The notes: generated from the sequence alone by a model not told the origin. Counted from the first letter of the stretch, positions 31,547 through 40,144 are shown. The stretch is 64,000 nt of DNA from Chloracidobacterium sp. (GCA_015075585.1 JABTUB010000001.1:62001-126000), one strand, 5' to 3'. Numbers and translations: made by a program.

Positions 31547-32026
31547 CTAAAGTTTCTTCGCCATAAAGAGGACGTTCGGATAAGGATTTTTGTAATACGG
31601 TTCGGTCTCTTCGAATCCGTATGAGCGGTACAACGCGACCGCTGCCTCCATTTTTTGCGGAAAAGTATCAAGCAGCATCCTTTTGTAACCCGCGAGGCGG
31701 GCCTCGGCGATGATCTTTTCGACAAGCATCCTGCCCAGCCCGGTGCCGCGGGCGTTCTCGCGCACATATAACCTCTTCATCTCACAAACACCGTCGCCGA
31801 TCTTACGCATCGCGATACAGCCCAACACTTCGCCGCCCTTGTATGCAAGTATGAGCCTTCCGTCGGGCGGTGCGTATTTGCCCGGCAGCGACGCCATTTC
31901 GTTCTCAAAATCCTGAAAGCACAGGTCGATGCCGAGCGAGCGTTCGTACTCACGAAAGATCATGCGGGCATCGTCGATCGTGTCGCCGCTCTCGGCATTG
32001 ATCAGGCTGATCTGAACCTTTTCCAT
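31547..32026 (-). CDS. GNAT family N-acetyltransferase
   Basis: From the ATG at 32026 the protein has 159 residues and begins EKVQISLINAESGDTIDDAR, a normal GNAT opening; the frame stays open far upstream but without family similarity. Motif A is RLYVRENARGTGLGRMLVEK near residues 88-107 with the RGTGLG acetyl-CoA loop. Motif B is AVALYRSYGFEETEPYYKNP near 128-147. The arrangement matches small-molecule or amino-acid acetyltransferases of the MarR-GNAT type. The gene is divergent from the AAA ATPase gene by about 60 nt. Confidence 0.9.
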   Translation of the reverse strand: MEKVQISLINAESGDTIDDARMIFREYERSLGIDLCFQDFENEMASLPGKYAPPDGRLILAYKGGEVLGCIAMRKIGDGVCEMKRLYVRENARGTGLGRMLVEKIIAEARLAGYKRMLLDTFPQKMEAAVALYRSYGFEETEPYYKNPYPNVLFMAKKL

Positions 32027-32086
32027 ACTCAGGATATTATCGCGGCAAAGGCTTTCCTGCGACAAATGATATAAAATACAGGTTTT

Positions 32087-32890
32087 ATGGAACTTGCGGT
32101 TGAAAAGTACAAGGTCAAGGAAGAGCCGTTCTACCTGCCGGTCGGCAGCGAGGTCGAATTGTTCGAGGCGGCCTATGCGGCAAAGCTGCCTGCGTTGCTT
32201 AAAGGCCCGACGGGCTGCGGAAAAACGCGTTTTGTCGAATATATGGCTCATCGGCTCGGACGGCCGCTTATAACGGTCGCGTGCCACGAGGATCTTTCTT
32301 CTACCGATCTCGTCGGACGTTTCCTGCTCGAAGGCGAGGAGACGGTCTGGCATGACGGGCCGCTGACGGCGGCTGTACGCTCGGGAGCGATCTGTTATTT
32401 GGACGAGGTCGTCGAGGCACGCAAGGACACGGTCGTCATCATTCATCCTTTGACGGACGATCGCCGCCGACTGCCCATCGAAAAACGCGGCACTATCATC
32501 GAGGCACCCGATGAATTTATGCTCGTCGTCTCATACAATCCCGGCTATCAATCGATCCTAAAGGATCTGAAGCAATCGACACGGCAGCGTTTCGTCGCGA
32601 TGGAATTCGATTACCCCGACGCTGATGCCGAAACAAAGATCGTTGCAAAGGAAGGCGGCATCGAGGAAGGCATCGCGGCCGACCTCGTAAAGATCGGCCA
32701 AAAGGTGCGCAACCTTCGCGGGCACGGCCTCGAGGAAGGCGTCTCGACACGGCTGCTCATCTACGCGGCGCAGCTTATCGCCAAAGGCATCGCACCGGTT
32801 GCGGCCGCCGAGGTCGCGATCTGCTCTCCGATAACTGATGACCGCGAGCTGCAGCGCAGCATACGCGAGATCGTTACGACGATCATTTAA
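32087..32890 (+). CDS. CbbQ/NirQ/NorQ-type MoxR AAA+ ATPase
   Basis: A 267-residue AAA+ ATPase of the MoxR group. Walker A is [16 protein letters not shown] near residues 39-54, Walker [15 protein letters not shown] near 101-114, and sensor 1 is [10 protein letters not shown] near 147-156. The C-terminal CbbQ_C-like region reads [18 protein letters not shown]. Relatives remodel and activate a partner enzyme (Rubisco, nitric-oxide reductase) together with a VWA-domain protein (CbbO/NorD). Neither VWA partner nor target enzyme is encoded nearby; an interrupted short frame follows after 3 nt. The client is therefore unknown. Confidence 0.9.
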   Translation: MELAVEKYKVKEEPFYLPVGSEVELFEAAYAAKLPALLKGPTGCGKTRFVEYMAHRLGRPLITVACHEDLSSTDLVGRFLLEGEETVWHDGPLTAAVRSGAICYLDEVVEARKDTVVIIHPLTDDRRRLPIEKRGTIIEAPDEFMLVVSYNPGYQSILKDLKQSTRQRFVAMEFDYPDADAETKIVAKEGGIEEGIAADLVKIGQKVRNLRGHGLEEGVSTRLLIYAAQLIAKGIAPVAAAEVAICSPITDDRELQRSIREIVTTII

Positions 32891-32893
32891 GAT

Positions 32894-33133
32894 ATGGATC
32901 TCGAGAAACAGAAAGAAACGTATATCAACCGAGCCGTTAATATCTAGCTTGGCTTGATCAAGGAACTACCGGATTTTGACCATATTGATCGAATACGGTT
33001 TTGGCAGGGCCTATCTTCATCAGATCGGATGAGCGCCACTACTGAGATAGTAAAGCGTGTTCATCTAGCCAAAGGCGGCAGTCTTGATCATTTGAAAGTC
33101 AATAAAAACGTCGTCCGGATCGTGCGGAATTAA
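32894..33133 (+). pseudogene. Short reading frame interrupted by amber codon
   Basis: Read through, the 80-codon frame starts MDLEKQKETYINRAVNI, has TAG at codon 18 (32945-32947), then continues as coding-like sequence: LGLIKELPDFDHIDRIRFW, SSSDRMSATTEIVKRVHLAK and GGSLDHLKVNKNVVRIVRN, ending at TAA. The ATG lies 4 nt after the ATPase stop. I do not recognise the family. It may be a recently inactivated small gene, or the part after the stop may be made from an internal ATG (at MSATTE). A point mutation or a sequencing error could account for the TAG. Confidence 0.55.
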
Positions 33134-33344
33134 TTCTAGTTGTGTAAATATTGTCTCGCGTAACGTCATCTTTTATCCCTATTGCGTCATTATTAAGAAA
33201 AATGTCATAAGAATTGATAAAAAGTACGTCAGGATGAAGAAAAAACACTTCACTATTGAAACACAACACGTCAGATTTTATTCCACACACCCCACATTTG
33301 ATTCGACGTACGTGACTATTGGAAAAAAGCTCCTCACATTTCAA
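33099..33344 (-). CDS. Possible small heptad-repeat protein in AT-rich stretch
   Basis: An 81-residue frame opened by TTG. Its middle consists of about eight degenerate units of 6-8 residues: HVRRIKC, GVCGIKS, DVLCFNS, EVFFLHP, DVLFINSY, DIFLNN, DAIGIKD, DVTRDNI. At DNA level GTCA-like words recur at 33165, 33186, 33204, 33228, 33249 (TTCA) and 33270, always at multiples of three. The region is much more AT-rich than its surroundings. No ribosome-binding site is clear, so coding status is doubtful, although frame-preserving spacing argues for past or present translation. It overlaps the end of the interrupted frame on the other strand and diverges from the XRE gene. Confidence 0.35.
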   Translation of the reverse strand: MKCEELFSNSHVRRIKCGVCGIKSDVLCFNSEVFFLHPDVLFINSYDIFLNNDAIGIKDDVTRDNIYTTRINSARSGRRFY

Positions 33345-33380
33345 AAAACATGTTATCTTTCTCTTCAGCGAGGATGAGAG

Positions 33381-33746
33381 ATGCTTTACTTCGACCTTGA
33401 GAGGATCTTAAAGACACGCGGGATCGATGAGCCGTATCGTTGGCTGGTCAAGAATGGTTTTGTGCCTCAGACGGTGCATTCGTGGCTCAATTATCAGCTC
33501 GGCTACATCAAGCCCGACCACCTCGAACGCCTCTGCCTGCTGCTCAACTGCACGCCGAACGACCTTTTCGACTGGCGCGAGGACGGCAAAACCATCGTCC
33601 ACGACACCCACGCCCTCCGCACACTCATCAAACAGAAAAACGACATCCAAACCACCCTCCGCGAACTCCCGCTCGATAAACTGGAAAAGCTCGGTGAGAT
33701 GCTGGCGGAGATGAACTCGAAGGGTAGTGAAGCGGCTAGCGAATAA
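33381..33746 (+). CDS. XRE-family helix-turn-helix regulator
   Basis: A 121-residue DNA-binding protein. The HTH domain covers about residues 5-65: LERILKTRGIDEPYRWLVKN, FVPQTVHSWLNYQLGYIKPD and HLERLCLLLNCTPNDLFDWR, where the last motif is the typical Cro/CI C-terminal helix (NCTPNDLF). The tail is a predicted coiled coil (IKQKNDIQTTLRELPLDKLE) that may mediate dimerisation. The stop overlaps the start of the next gene by one base, so it may control, or be co-expressed with, the DUF4431-NADAR protein. Confidence 0.88.
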   Translation: MLYFDLERILKTRGIDEPYRWLVKNGFVPQTVHSWLNYQLGYIKPDHLERLCLLLNCTPNDLFDWREDGKTIVHDTHALRTLIKQKNDIQTTLRELPLDKLEKLGEMLAEMNSKGSEAASE

Positions 33747-34732
33747 TGATTAGAAGATTTAGTCTTATCGTTGCAGTCCTCGCGTCGCTATCTATCACGA
33801 TTGAGGCTCAAAAATGCTTGCGTTACGGTTCGATCGTTTCGTTAACCGGAAATGTTAGGTTGCGGTTGTATAACAACCGCAACGAAGAAAAGGTGTTGAT
33901 GTTTACATTAGACCGCTCGATCTGTACGACTGGTCGTGATCAGACCGGTTTCAATCCAGAGCAAAGAGTACGACAATTACAGATCGCCATGAAACCCGAA
34001 TATTGGGACGCTCTTAAGCTCCGAAAACCTGGGCGTGTTGTTGTTACCGGAAGGTTATTCCATCGATTTAGTCATTCACACAAAACCAGAGTTCTCATGG
34101 AGGTGGTTCGTTTCCGTAGTATCGGCTCCACCTATCCTGATTCTTGGTTCGCTCCTATCAATGATCCGAACAAGCCTGAATGGGAGATATTGCCGCAGGA
34201 GGCAAAGGCGGGCGAGGTCATATTGTCGAAGCGGAATGAGCTTGGGATACTGTCGAATTTTGCGGCTACGCCGTTCGAGTTGGAGGGTAAGCGGTACGCG
34301 AGCGTCGAGGGCTTTTGGCAGATGATGCTTTATCCGGAAGAAGTGACGAGTGACGAGAGGCGAGTGACGAGTGGAAAAGACGGTAAGGCCGTAGTTTGGA
34401 AATATACGCGCGACCAAGTCGCGCAGATGACGGCCTTCGAAGCGAAACAGGCGGGCACGCTCGCCGAAGAGAATATGAGAAAGCTCGCCATCGACTGGGT
34501 AACGTATCAGGGCAAGAAGTTTCCATACCGCTCCGCAACGCCCGGCGAACATTACAAGCTGATCGTCGCCGCGATGCGTGCCAAGCTCGAACAAAACCCC
34601 GAAGTCAAACGCGTTCTCCTTGCCACGGGCGACCTCATCCTCAAGCCCGATCACTACGGCGACGCAGACGCACCGCCCGAGTGGAAATACAACGAGATCT
34701 GGATGCAGATGCGTTCAGAGCTGAGACGATGA
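33746..34732 (+). CDS. Secreted DUF4431-NADAR fusion protein
   Basis: A 328-residue protein with three parts. Residues 1-22 form a signal peptide (IRRFSLIVAVLASLSITIEA). Residues 23-125 resemble DUF4431: CLRYGSIVSLTGNVRL at the start and VVVTGRLFHRFSHSHKTRVL at the end. Residues 150-328 form a NADAR-like domain: GILSNFAATPFELEGKRYAS, VEGFWQMMLYPE, and LLATGDLILKPDHYG with the final NEIWMQMRSEL. NADAR proteins remove ADP-ribose, for example from guanine bases, and normally act in the cytoplasm. A secreted fusion is unusual. A 33-bp quasi-repeat at 34342-34374 adds about 11 residues within the NADAR part. Confidence 0.78.
   Translation: MIRRFSLIVAVLASLSITIEAQKCLRYGSIVSLTGNVRLRLYNNRNEEKVLMFTLDRSICTTGRDQTGFNPEQRVRQLQIAMKPEYWDALKLRKPGRVVVTGRLFHRFSHSHKTRVLMEVVRFRSIGSTYPDSWFAPINDPNKPEWEILPQEAKAGEVILSKRNELGILSNFAATPFELEGKRYASVEGFWQMMLYPEEVTSDERRVTSGKDGKAVVWKYTRDQVAQMTAFEAKQAGTLAEENMRKLAIDWVTYQGKKFPYRSATPGEHYKLIVAAMRAKLEQNPEVKRVLLATGDLILKPDHYGDADAPPEWKYNEIWMQMRSELRR
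34342..34374. repeat. 7-bp quasi-repeat (AGTGACG) inside a coding region
   Basis: Units AGTGACG, AGTGACG, AGAGGCG, AGTGACG, AGTGG in tandem. The 33-bp block is in frame and encodes EVTSDERRVTSG-like residues just after the conserved FWQMMLYPE motif. Confidence 0.8.
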
Positions 34733-34805
34733 ACGCGAAGTCGGCCTGCCGCGGCGCGCGTGACGTTCGACGCGCGAGACGGTAAAGGCTATCATCCGGG
34801 AAGAT

Positions 34806-35582
34806 ATGAAAAGATCATTGTTGGCTGTTTTTGCCGTTGCCGTGCTCGCCGCCATGCCGCCTACGCTACGCGCGCAGAATTATGGCGTTCCGAATGAAGT
34901 TGCGACAGCCGCGCGAGTTAAGCAGGCGTTTCCGCAATATTTTGGCAGCAGATTCGCCTTTCCGCAGCTTGAGGCCGAGAAGTTCTTCCCTATCGGCTGG
35001 TCGCGCAGCGGCAATTTCGCGTATCTTATTGAACCTGTTGACGAAGCCTGCGGATGTTACTTTGCCAAGCTCGTGATACAGAATATGCGGACCGATGAGG
35101 TGCTTTGGAAGTTCGAGTTCGATGAGAGTGATAATCAGCGGAAGAATGCGCCAAAGGATCTTCGCTCACTGTGGGCAAAGAACCGGCGGCTGTTCTCACA
35201 AAAACTTGCCAAGCACGGTATTGTTGCTTCGCGATCCGTACTGCTTGGAAAAAGTTTCACTTTTGGCGGCAGCAGTTTTACGGCGGCCCTGACAAAGCAG
35301 CCGGGCAAGAACGAGGACGGCGAGGACAGCCGTGTGAACCTATACAGCGTCCTGATGACATCGCCAAAGCTCGGCACTAAGACGCTCTTTACATCAGAAG
35401 ATCACACAAGAGACGATTATTGGTTCATGCTTGACGCCGGCATGATCGGCAGCGTCAAAAGCCCTTACCAAAGCCGCGTCGCGGTTGTCGCCGCCGAGGT
35501 ATGGCGCGGTTATGAAGGCCCGCCGCATGTTGTCCGTCTTCGGATCGTCGGCTCAGACCTGACGAGCGGCTTTAAGAAGTGA
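34806..35582 (+). CDS. Secreted hypothetical protein
   Basis: A 258-residue protein with an N-terminal signal peptide (KRSLLAVFAVAVLAAMPPTL, cleavage near LRAQ). I do not recognise the family. The mature part is mixed and probably beta-rich, with FFPIGWSRSGNFAYLIEPVD near residue 62, the Cys pair in DEACGCYF near 81, which could form a disulfide or bind metal, and LRIVGSDLTSGFKK at the C-terminus. The phrase GWSRSGNFAYLIEP resembles periplasmic propeller-like or DUF proteins only loosely. It converges on the barrel gene with a 3-nt gap and shares no visible operon. Confidence 0.72.
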   Translation: MKRSLLAVFAVAVLAAMPPTLRAQNYGVPNEVATAARVKQAFPQYFGSRFAFPQLEAEKFFPIGWSRSGNFAYLIEPVDEACGCYFAKLVIQNMRTDEVLWKFEFDESDNQRKNAPKDLRSLWAKNRRLFSQKLAKHGIVASRSVLLGKSFTFGGSSFTAALTKQPGKNEDGEDSRVNLYSVLMTSPKLGTKTLFTSEDHTRDDYWFMLDAGMIGSVKSPYQSRVAVVAAEVWRGYEGPPHVVRLRIVGSDLTSGFKK

Positions 35583-35585
35583 TAA

Positions 35586-36701
35586 CTACTGCAGTCTCAG
35601 CCGTTTAAGCGTTTCTAAAATATTGTAGGTCAATACGAGGTCAAGGCGCGTTCGCGGTGTTGCGGGCGATGCAAGGCCGCCGACGCCTTGGATCAAAGCC
35701 GCAGTAAATGCGAGTTCGCGTATCGGTTTATATGAAGCGATGACGAAGACACGTTTGCCCGGCGGAAAGCGGTCGGTATTTAGCCTTAGCTCGCGGTCGA
35801 TGCGGGCAAAACCGCCGCTGAGCGAGAACCTCTTTGCAAGCGATTTTTCGCCCCAGATTGCAAAGCCGAAAGCCTTGTGCGGCGAGACCCGCTGATAATT
35901 CTCGAACAAGACCGAATCCAGAATTTTCCCTTTCGGGAAACGATATTTTACGGCCTCACGCAGCGTATGCCTTCCGGCCTCGAAGGTATAATCGCCTGAG
36001 AATGAGAGTCGCTTGCCGAGAAGTTTCCGCGCAAGCACTTGCCGATAGTTCGCCTTGTTCATACGCCGAAAGCGGTAGAAAACATCAGGCCGCGTCGGGT
36101 CGCCCAAAAATCCGTTAGTCAGCGATATCTCGTCAAAGAACAGATGCTTCGGGCTGCGGAGGATGATGCGTTCGCCCGTCATAAATCCGTCATTATCGTA
36201 AGCAGTTATCTCGGAATTCTCGCCGTTATTCGCGATGATGCCGCCGACCTGAAATTCGACACTGTCTATCGGCCTTGCGGAGAGATAAAGCTGCTTCAGA
36301 TAAAGGTTCGTTTGCGCCGGAGCAGGGCCGATGCCGCTGTTATTCCAACTCGCCGTGAACGAATTGCCTGTCGCAAGCGCGGCATTTATCCGATAGCGGC
36401 CCTTACGGTCGAAGTTGAAGTGGCCTTTTGCGATGAACTGCCACTGCGCCGTATCGGTAATGTCCGTACCGCTGTGAGTTCGAACGGCCTTGATGCGGGT
36501 CGCAACAGACAGAGCATCGAGTACGAACCAGCGACGTATCTTTTCTGCACGCGAAACGGTTTTTGGCGCCGCTGCTCCAGCCGTATCCTGTGCGATCGTG
36601 AATACGGCAAATGCCGCAATCGCCGCCGCGGCGGCAGCTGCCGTCACAATATGTCGAAGTGCTTTACGGGGCCGGCCGCTGCGGTTACGTGTGGACATCA
36701 C
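35586..36701 (-). CDS. Putative outer-membrane beta-barrel protein
   Basis: A 371-residue protein with an Ala-rich signal peptide (HIVTAAAAAAAIAAFAVFTI). The mature portion alternates short amphipathic strands with turns: WQFIAKGHFNFDRKGRYRIN, LYLKQLYLSARPIDSVEFQV, LSFSGDYTFEAGRHTLREAV, FSLSGGFARIDRELRLNTDR, and a last strand ending TYNILETLKRLRLQ. This pattern suggests a porin-like barrel, and the protein lacks catalytic motifs. The true start may be the second Met. Neighbours on this strand are envelope proteins (M1-like, PHP, lipoprotein), with a 93-nt gap to the next. Confidence 0.62.
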   Translation of the reverse strand: MMSTRNRSGRPRKALRHIVTAAAAAAAIAAFAVFTIAQDTAGAAAPKTVSRAEKIRRWFVLDALSVATRIKAVRTHSGTDITDTAQWQFIAKGHFNFDRKGRYRINAALATGNSFTASWNNSGIGPAPAQTNLYLKQLYLSARPIDSVEFQVGGIIANNGENSEITAYDNDGFMTGERIILRSPKHLFFDEISLTNGFLGDPTRPDVFYRFRRMNKANYRQVLARKLLGKRLSFSGDYTFEAGRHTLREAVKYRFPKGKILDSVLFENYQRVSPHKAFGFAIWGEKSLAKRFSLSGGFARIDRELRLNTDRFPPGKRVFVIASYKPIRELAFTAALIQGVGGLASPATPRTRLDLVLTYNILETLKRLRLQ

Positions 36702-36794
36702 GCGCCAGTTTTACACCCAAGATAAGCCTTTGGCAAGAGTTGCGAATCGTAAGGCCATTCGGTGCATTGTCAACGAGACGCCTTTTGCCGAAAA

Positions 36795-38882
36795 TCAGCG
36801 TGTTGCCGAACTGGTTCTCGGATCGTAGGGCGTGGCCTGATACATCTTAGCCGCGGCCTGCGCGCCGTCGTGGTCGTCGCCGAGCTTTTGTGCACGCAGA
36901 TATGCCGAGGTCGCACGCGCACGGTCGCCTTTTGCATCGTAGGCATTGCCCATCTTGATGTTTGACCAGACGGCGAGCCATGCAGGTTCGAGGCGGCCGC
37001 CGAGAGCGGCCTTGAAGTTATCTATCGCCAGGTCGTAATTACGCTGTTCGAGGAACAAAAGGCCGAGATGATAGTAGATCCACGAATTTGAGCGGTCGAG
37101 CTTCAACGCGGCTTCGAACTGCTGCTGCGCCTCGACATAATTCCCTTCCTTGAACTGCTCGATGCCGCGGCGGGCGACAGATGATACGCGCAGGTCGGGC
37201 GAGATGCGCAGCAGTTTGAAATCAGGGTCGATAATGACACTTAGCGGCATTCCGTCAGATTCGATATTGAAATCCGCACTGGCGTCATCTATACGAACGG
37301 TCTCGGTCTTTATGCCCGCTTCGCCCTCGGAACGAAGCTGCACATCGACCGGCAGCCGCAGGTTGTCGTAGTTCTGCTTGACGGTTCCGCGTGCGACGAA
37401 CTTGCCGCCGCGCGTTCGCAGTATCTGATAGTCGGCCTCGAATTCGGGGACGCCGGTGCTTTCGACCCAACGGGCGAAGAAGTACCGCAGGTCGCTACCG
37501 TTGATCTTGGTCGCGAGCTTTTCGAGGTCGTCGATCGAGGCGTTCTTATTTCGATACTGTTGAAGGAATGTACGCAGGAGCTGATCGAACTTATCCTTTC
37601 CCATCGTCTCCTGCAGCAGCTTGAAGACGAATGCGCCTTTCCCGTACATAAGGTACTGATAGGCGGTCGATTGATCATCGAGCGACGCAGGAGCACGCAG
37701 CAGCGATGCCGACTGCTCAAACGTCAGCGCACGTTCCAGCAGTTCGCGGCGAAGGTCATCGGCTTTCGCACCGCTCGCTTCGCTTTCGCGTAAACTGAAT
37801 GCGCAGTACTCCGCAAGGCCCTGCGAGAGCCACGCATCATCGAACGACTTAAGGCCTGCCGTAAGGCCCCACCATTGGTACGCGGCCTCCCGCTGAAGAC
37901 GTTCCTTTGTAATGTCGCGGCCCTCTTCGAACTGACGTGAGCCGACAAAGAGCATTCCTGTGGATGAATAGTAATCGAGGCTTTCGTCATCTATCTCGAC
38001 AACGGTCAGTTTGCTGCCCATATCGGACGGGCCGAAGCGTTTTGTGTAATTGTCGAGAGCCTTGCCGAGCGTCTCGGCGTATGCGTTAACTTGCTGTTCA
38101 CCCGCACCGACGCGGGCGTGGAACTCGAGATCAAAATTGCCGTACTTCAGGTTCTTGGTCACATAGCGGCCGTATGCAAAGTTACCGATCAGGCCGGGCT
38201 GCGTCTGCGTAAAGCGGAATTTGCCGCCGGCGTTCGTCACGGGCCGGTCGCTGTAACCGATGATCTGAATATCCGCCGGTGTCGTGATCGTGATATCGGC
38301 GGTCGCGCGGTCGGCAGCATAGTCATGAAACGGGAACCAACGTGCGGCGTACAGCAGATAACCATGAATGTCGCCGATGTATGCAAGCCTCTTGTTCAGC
38401 AGCGGGCCGCCTGCCGCCGTATCTAGAATGCCTGCGTATTTGAACCGCAGCGTTATCGGCACATCCTTTGGGACATTGTCGCCGAGGTCGATCCGTACGC
38501 TCGGGCCGAGGTCCGAGACGCCGGCCTGATCCTGCACGAAAGTGATCTGCGGGCCGGCCGGTGCAGCCGGCTGCGCCTTTGTACGCGGCGTTTTTGCCGG
38601 CGTCGGCAGCGGTTCTGCACCGATGCGGGTGATCGAATCGATCTTCAGGCTGCCGTTCAGCTCGAACGAGACGGACCGCGTGTCTTCAAGGGGCACGAAC
38701 GTAACATCCGCCGTAGCCGCAAGTTTACGTTCCTTATTCAGTATCGCGGCGTCAATGACGTAATTTGTAACGTCGAAAGGCGTCCGCTTGATCTGCTGTG
38801 CGGCGGCCGAAAGTGAAAGCGCGGCGATGAAAACCGCCGCAATAATTGATCCCCTTATGATCTTCGTCATTTTCCAATGCAT
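36795..38882 (-). CDS. M1-like pseudo-peptidase with C-terminal TPR repeats
   Basis: From the ATG at 38882 (GAAGG 9 nt upstream) the protein has 695 residues and a signal peptide (KIIRGSIIAAVFIAALSLSA). The overall layout is a gluzincin aminopeptidase: N-terminal beta saddle, then the catalytic-like domain with MLFVGSRQFEEG and YQWWG near residue 335. The zinc-binding HExxH is replaced by REAAY (331-335), and the third ligand Glu of WLNEG is Gln in WLSQG. All three ligands are thus lost and zinc catalysis is unlikely. C-terminal TPR units (GIEQFKEGNYVEAQQQFEAA, GLLFLEQRNYDLAIDNFKAA) suggest a scaffold or binding role. Confidence 0.85.
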   Translation of the reverse strand: MHWKMTKIIRGSIIAAVFIAALSLSAAAQQIKRTPFDVTNYVIDAAILNKERKLAATADVTFVPLEDTRSVSFELNGSLKIDSITRIGAEPLPTPAKTPRTKAQPAAPAGPQITFVQDQAGVSDLGPSVRIDLGDNVPKDVPITLRFKYAGILDTAAGGPLLNKRLAYIGDIHGYLLYAARWFPFHDYAADRATADITITTPADIQIIGYSDRPVTNAGGKFRFTQTQPGLIGNFAYGRYVTKNLKYGNFDLEFHARVGAGEQQVNAYAETLGKALDNYTKRFGPSDMGSKLTVVEIDDESLDYYSSTGMLFVGSRQFEEGRDITKERLQREAAYQWWGLTAGLKSFDDAWLSQGLAEYCAFSLRESEASGAKADDLRRELLERALTFEQSASLLRAPASLDDQSTAYQYLMYGKGAFVFKLLQETMGKDKFDQLLRTFLQQYRNKNASIDDLEKLATKINGSDLRYFFARWVESTGVPEFEADYQILRTRGGKFVARGTVKQNYDNLRLPVDVQLRSEGEAGIKTETVRIDDASADFNIESDGMPLSVIIDPDFKLLRISPDLRVSSVARRGIEQFKEGNYVEAQQQFEAALKLDRSNSWIYYHLGLLFLEQRNYDLAIDNFKAALGGRLEPAWLAVWSNIKMGNAYDAKGDRARATSAYLRAQKLGDDHDGAQAAAKMYQATPYDPRTSSATR

Positions 38883-38937
38883 TGATAGCTGCCTTCTATG
38901 CGTAGTTTTGATGTTCAGCGGGCTCGAAGCGTTTGCT

Positions 38938-40143
38938 TTACCTGAGATATATCGGCCCTGAGAGTATCCAAGGCATCTTTGAGAACGGCTCGCCAAGGCT
39001 TGTGCGGTAAACTTCGACCCTGTAAACGCCCGGGCCGTCCGGATTTACCGACGCTTGTGCCGTGTTGTCGAACTCGGCGAACAATGCACCGTCCTTCATC
39101 ACGGCGATCTTTGCCGGCAAAGGCACCGCTGCGTCAAGCGACATCCCTTCGCTGTACCGCAGCTCGTCGCCGAGCGTCCTGTCGCCTGCTGTAAATGAAA
39201 ATCCTGTGGTGTCGCCAAAGCAGTCAATACCGACGAAGGATCGTCCCGCGCCGATCGCGGCCATAAGGCTTTCTCTCGTAAGCTGTGTGCCCTTAGGCAC
39301 GAGCAGATGCACACGCATCGCCGAAAAGCTCGCACGATACGGATCGGCCTTCAGGCTAAGCCACTTGTGGCCGGCGTCGTCGCCTAAAATGTGTATCCCG
39401 AGATTGGAATGTGCATCAGTGCCGGCGAACAATACCCTCGGCCGCTGTGCCGCTGATGCATCGAACCGCTGAAGATCTGCTTCGGGCCGCCGGAAATACT
39501 GTGCAAATGTCAGCTCCGGATATGCCCTGCCCGACCAGATGATATCGAAAAATGCAGTGAACCAATTCATCTGCTTCGCAGCGGTATGCAGGTTAAAGAC
39601 CTCGATCCCGTCAAAATCGGAGCCCCAAGAGCGGAACTTCTCAGGATAGGTTATCATCCCGAGGCGGCCCTCGGCGTGCAGTTTCTCGAGTACGTTGTCG
39701 GTCGAAAGGCGGCGGAGTGATGCGGCTTCGGCGCCGCCGGGCAGCATCAAAAGGCGGTCACTGTCGGCAGTGTCGATCTCGTTGCCGCCCACAAAAAGAG
39801 TGCCGCCGAAATTGCCGTTCAGCGTCAATGCCGAAGTGTCATAATCATCCGACCAATGTTCGGTCATTACGACAAAATCAACACCTGCCTCTTTCGCGCC
39901 CGAAATAAGCTCATCAAAGCTGCCCGTGCTGTGGCCTCCAAGGCGCGTGTGTGCGTGGATTATGCCCTTGTATTCGTCAAATCCGGCGTCGGTGCGTACG
40001 GTGCGGTGCCGGTCGCCCTCGGCAACAGCGGACGCGATGCGCCCAAGCTCGTAGCGGCGGTAGATGAACGGTACCTGCAATGCCAGCAGAAGAGCGATCA
40101 GGCTCAGCGTCGTCTTTTTGATGATCTTGCGGATGCTTGCCAA
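38938..40143 (-). CDS. Membrane-anchored PHP-domain phosphoesterase-like protein
   Basis: A 401-residue protein with an N-terminal membrane anchor near residues 12-28 (LSLIALLLALQVPFIYRR). The PHP metal-binding domain is marked by GIIHAHTRLGGHSTGSFDEL near 61-80, FVVMTEHWSDDYDTS near 90-104, GNEIDT near 123, and FAGTDAHSNLG near 247-257, which supply the His and Asp metal ligands. PHP proteins hydrolyse phosphoesters; many are fused to polymerases, but this one is alone and outside the cytoplasm by topology. A C-terminal beta-sandwich-like region follows. The start lies next to the end of the lipoprotein gene, so the two are likely co-transcribed. Confidence 0.85.
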   Translation of the reverse strand: MASIRKIIKKTTLSLIALLLALQVPFIYRRYELGRIASAVAEGDRHRTVRTDAGFDEYKGIIHAHTRLGGHSTGSFDELISGAKEAGVDFVVMTEHWSDDYDTSALTLNGNFGGTLFVGGNEIDTADSDRLLMLPGGAEAASLRRLSTDNVLEKLHAEGRLGMITYPEKFRSWGSDFDGIEVFNLHTAAKQMNWFTAFFDIIWSGRAYPELTFAQYFRRPEADLQRFDASAAQRPRVLFAGTDAHSNLGIHILGDDAGHKWLSLKADPYRASFSAMRVHLLVPKGTQLTRESLMAAIGAGRSFVGIDCFGDTTGFSFTAGDRTLGDELRYSEGMSLDAAVPLPAKIAVMKDGALFAEFDNTAQASVNPDGPGVYRVEVYRTSLGEPFSKMPWILSGPIYLR

Positions 40144-40144
40144 G

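Noticed and set aside
32027..32446. Upstream extension of the GNAT gene at 31547 to 299 residues
   Set aside because: The extra 140 residues are antisense to the AAA ATPase gene and show no similarity; the GNAT domain starts at 32026.
32894..33133. Stop codon suppression (pyrrolysine-like) in the interrupted frame
   Set aside because: No pyl genes or suppressor tRNA are seen; a mutation or error is simpler.
33165..33315. CRISPR array
   Set aside because: Repeat units are 18-24 nt apart, highly degenerate, and lack constant repeats with unique spacers; no cas gene is present.
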